From assembly GCA_964586055.1 (NCBI GenBank), contig CAZPFX010000016.1, forward strand, positions 1-21,418: a stretch of DNA of 21,418 bases, in the 5' to 3' direction. The notes beneath the pieces were generated by a model that was not told the DNA's origin, made no database searches, and saw only the letters and a list, made by a program, of their open reading frames with translations. Position numbers and translations under genes: made by a program. The stretch comes from UM-FILTER-42-14 sp964586055. GTDB taxonomy: Bacteria; Patescibacteriota; Microgenomatia; UBA1400; PJMF01. This document shows, in pieces, positions 19,822-21,418 of this stretch (position 1 is its first letter; the number at the start of each line of letters is the position of its first letter).

Positions 19822-20805
19822 ATGAAAACAAAAATCTCAGTTGAGGCTAAAGCGATTCTTGACGAAATCGATCAAAAAGGACCAATCAGAGCGTCTGAGC
19901 TTATCAAAAACATAAAGGTATCAAGCAAAACCATACACAAGCATCTTGCGAATTTGCAAAATCTAAAATTAGTTGCTAAGAGCGGCATGGTGCCTGAAGT
20001 TTATTATTCGAGGTATTCTCAAGCCGATCATAAAATAACGCCAAGAACGAAAAGTGACCTAGTGATTGAAAGCAACTATATTTATGTATCTCCAACAGGA
20101 GATATTACAAGAGGTTTAAATGGTTTCAAGATTTGGTGCGATAAAAATGATTTTAATTTTGAAAAAGAGAAAAAACAGTTTGTAGACACGCATGGAGCAA
20201 TGAGTAAGTTTAAAAAGAACGGACTAATAAGTGCAAAAAAAAGAATTCTTTCTCAAAAGTACGCTATAGACATTGATCGACTTTATTTCGGAGACTTTTA
20301 CACAATTGGTCATTATGGAAAAACAAAACTTGGGCAGTTGATTTACATTGCTAAGACTTCTCAAAATAGAGAGCTAACACTGGAAATCTCTAATAATATA
20401 AGACCATCAATTAATAATTTGATTGAAAAGTATAAGATTGAGTATGTCGGATATATTCCTCCAACAGTTGATCGGAAAATTCAGATAATGGATCTAATTC
20501 AGATCAATCTAAATCTCAAAGAGAAATTGGTTGTGATTAATAAACTCCCACGTCGTACTAGAATTGCCCAAAAAACACTTCGAAAATTAGCAGACCGAAT
20601 AGAGAATGCAAAAAATACAATTATCGTAAAACCAACGCAGATTATAGACGGCAATGTGTTGCTAATTGACGACGCTACTGGATCAGGTGCGACGCTGAAC
20701 GAAGTCTCAAAAAAGATCCGCCAGTTTTCTAAAAACAAAATTAAAATAATCGGATACACAGTTGTTGGAAGCTATAAGGGATTTGACGTCATTAGCGAAT
20801 TATAA
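19822..20805 (+). CDS. Winged-HTH regulator fused to a ComF-like phosphoribosyltransferase
   Basis: With the start at 19822 the protein has 327 residues. Residues 7-62 form a winged helix-turn-helix (PIRASELIKNIKVSSKTIHK, then HLANLQNLKLVAKSG). Residues 65-205 match no family I know. The C-terminal part is a type I phosphoribosyltransferase: the PRPP loop VLLIDDATGSGATLN lies at 279-293 (D283, D284), and the segment RTRIAQKTLRKLADRIEN at 246-262 resembles the conserved Q..L...R..N element of ComF proteins. B. subtilis PurR, an HTH-PRTase repressor that senses PRPP, is a functional parallel, though its order and sequence differ. It probably represses itself through the 28-bp palindrome and responds to PRPP or a nucleotide. 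What else it controls is unknown. Confidence 0.8.
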   Translation: MKTKISVEAKAILDEIDQKGPIRASELIKNIKVSSKTIHKHLANLQNLKLVAKSGMVPEVYYSRYSQADHKITPRTKSDLVIESNYIYVSPTGDITRGLNGFKIWCDKNDFNFEKEKKQFVDTHGAMSKFKKNGLISAKKRILSQKYAIDIDRLYFGDFYTIGHYGKTKLGQLIYIAKTSQNRELTLEISNNIRPSINNLIEKYKIEYVGYIPPTVDRKIQIMDLIQINLNLKEKLVVINKLPRRTRIAQKTLRKLADRIENAKNTIIVKPTQIIDGNVLLIDDATGSGATLNEVSKKIRQFSKNKIKIIGYTVVGSYKGFDVISEL

Positions 20806-20867
20806 AGAAATTCCCGTTCGTAGTTACAGTAGCGCCCGTGCTGGAATGGCGTCCAAATTGTGAGCCC

Positions 20868-20999
20868 ATGACCTCTCAGTTGGAACACTTTTTCAAGAGC
20901 ATTCTCAAGACTTATCGGAGATTAATAGAACTCGGCTTCATCTATCTAGATGGTAAAGTCAGTATACTTGATATTAAAGAGGAAGAAAATGAAAAGTAA
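20868..20999 (+). CDS. Small ORF resembling a Crp-type helix-turn-helix end
   Basis: The 43-codon frame has the pattern of the last part of a Crp/Fnr HTH: TSQLEHFFKS, then KTYRRLIELGFIYL and GKVSILDIKEE, compared with the usual T..R.L..L...G.I.......I.D. A full Crp protein has about 220 residues, and the frame is open upstream only to a TAG at 20793, so this is either a tiny HTH-like protein or the 3' remnant of a longer gene. It has no clear ribosome binding site. Its end overlaps the next ATG by 11 bp. Confidence 0.35.
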   Translation: MTSQLEHFFKSILKTYRRLIELGFIYLDGKVSILDIKEEENEK

Positions 21000-21418
21000 T
21001 GTGGCCCAGTTATATCAGGGTGGGTTTACTTCTCATCTATTCGATGAGAAGTCGTTTTATACTTCTTTTCTTTCTGATCTAGAGCACTGCGAGCGTGAGG
21101 CAATTATTGAGAGCCCCTTCATTTCTCAGAACAGAATGAAGATATTGCTGCCATTTTTCAGGCGTTTGATGAAAAGACAGGTGGCAGTGTATGTTGTTAC
21201 CAAAGATCCCAGCATTCTCGAGGAACCTTTAGCCACTTTCTCTCGAAGAGTTATCAGAGAGTTTGAGATGCTGGGCATTCAAGTCTTGGCAACAGTCAAC
21301 CATCATCACCGGAAACTTGCTATACTCGACCGAAAAATTCTATGGGAAGGAAGTCTAAATATCTTGTCCCAGACCAATAGTCGAGAAATTATGCGTCGCA
21401 TTGTCGGAGAACAGTACG
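20989..21418 (+). CDS. Phospholipase D-like domain protein (partial, runs off the window)
   Basis: The frame is open from the ATG at 20989 to the window end (143 codons). It is preceded by AGAGGAAG, a strong Shine-Dalgarno sequence. It holds one PLD-superfamily HKD motif: HRKLAILD, with H107, K109 and D114, followed by GSLN (121-124), where PLDs have GSxN. Strands before it (AIIESPF, VAVYVVTKD, GIQVLATV) fit the alpha/beta PLD fold. Single-motif members are often dimeric nucleases such as Nuc or BfiI-like enzymes; similar domains also sit on helicases and defence proteins. Its position behind the HTH-PRTase gene and the Crp-like ORF suggests one transcription unit. The function of the missing C-terminal part cannot be judged. 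Confidence 0.8.
   Translation, partial: MKSNVAQLYQGGFTSHLFDEKSFYTSFLSDLEHCEREAIIESPFISQNRMKILLPFFRRLMKRQVAVYVVTKDPSILEEPLATFSRRVIREFEMLGIQVLATVNHHHRKLAILDRKILWEGSLNILSQTNSREIMRRIVGEQY

Noticed and set aside
20806..20867. A tRNA or an upstream extension of the Crp-like ORF.
   Set aside because: No tRNA arms or TTCGA box can be found, and the upstream frame to 20796 has no start with a ribosome binding site.

Overview
The window is an AT-rich bacterial chromosome segment that uses the standard bacterial code: TAA, TAG and TGA all end recognisable genes. Gene content suggests a Candidate Phyla Radiation (Patescibacteria) type genome. It has short compact operons, DUF2207, DUF2177 and TspO membrane proteins, a lone trpB, an RND pump without an outer-membrane partner, and several odd fusions. 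This placement is inferred from style; no ribosomal marker is present. No rRNA, tRNA, CRISPR array or intact insertion sequence was seen.

Layout. 1-2223 (+): end of a membrane protein, perhaps a glycosyltransferase, overlapping a DUF2207 protein, then a perfect 13-bp hairpin and a possible structured element. 2499-4493 (-): sensor kinase, OmpR-type regulator and glutaredoxin. 4514-5647 (+): HD-domain and HIT-like proteins. 5739-9380 (+): secreted 750-aa protein with an HEFTH zinc motif, a NUDIX hydrolase, and a MerT-like/thioredoxin fusion. 9377-14172 (-): RND permease and its membrane-fusion partner. 14245-15228: a broken locus in which the two ends of a RhuM-family gene flank an opposite-strand response-regulator gene interrupted by an amber codon. 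15263-17735 (-): trp locus. 17837-18883 (+): MscS channel. 18897-19616 (-): secreted coiled-coil protein. 19822-end (+): an HTH-phosphoribosyltransferase fusion behind a 28-bp palindromic operator, a small Crp-like ORF, and the start of a PLD-family protein.

The trp locus is the best find. A TTGACA-N16-TATACT promoter is overlapped by a site matching the E. coli trp operator at 15 of 18 positions. It drives a TrpR-family gene whose TGA stop overlaps the ATG of a 23-codon leader ORF. The leader has tandem Trp codons and a third Trp codon inside an antiterminator arm. A U-tailed terminator follows, then trpB, tspO and a DUF2177 gene. Repressor control and ribosome-mediated attenuation therefore appear to act in series on a one-gene tryptophan pathway.

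A second theme is leaderless transcription. At least seven first-in-operon genes have a -10 hexamer ending only 6-9 nt before the start codon and no Shine-Dalgarno sequence, while several operon-internal genes do carry one. At 4493-4514 two divergent genes share overlapping -10 boxes within one 8-bp element.
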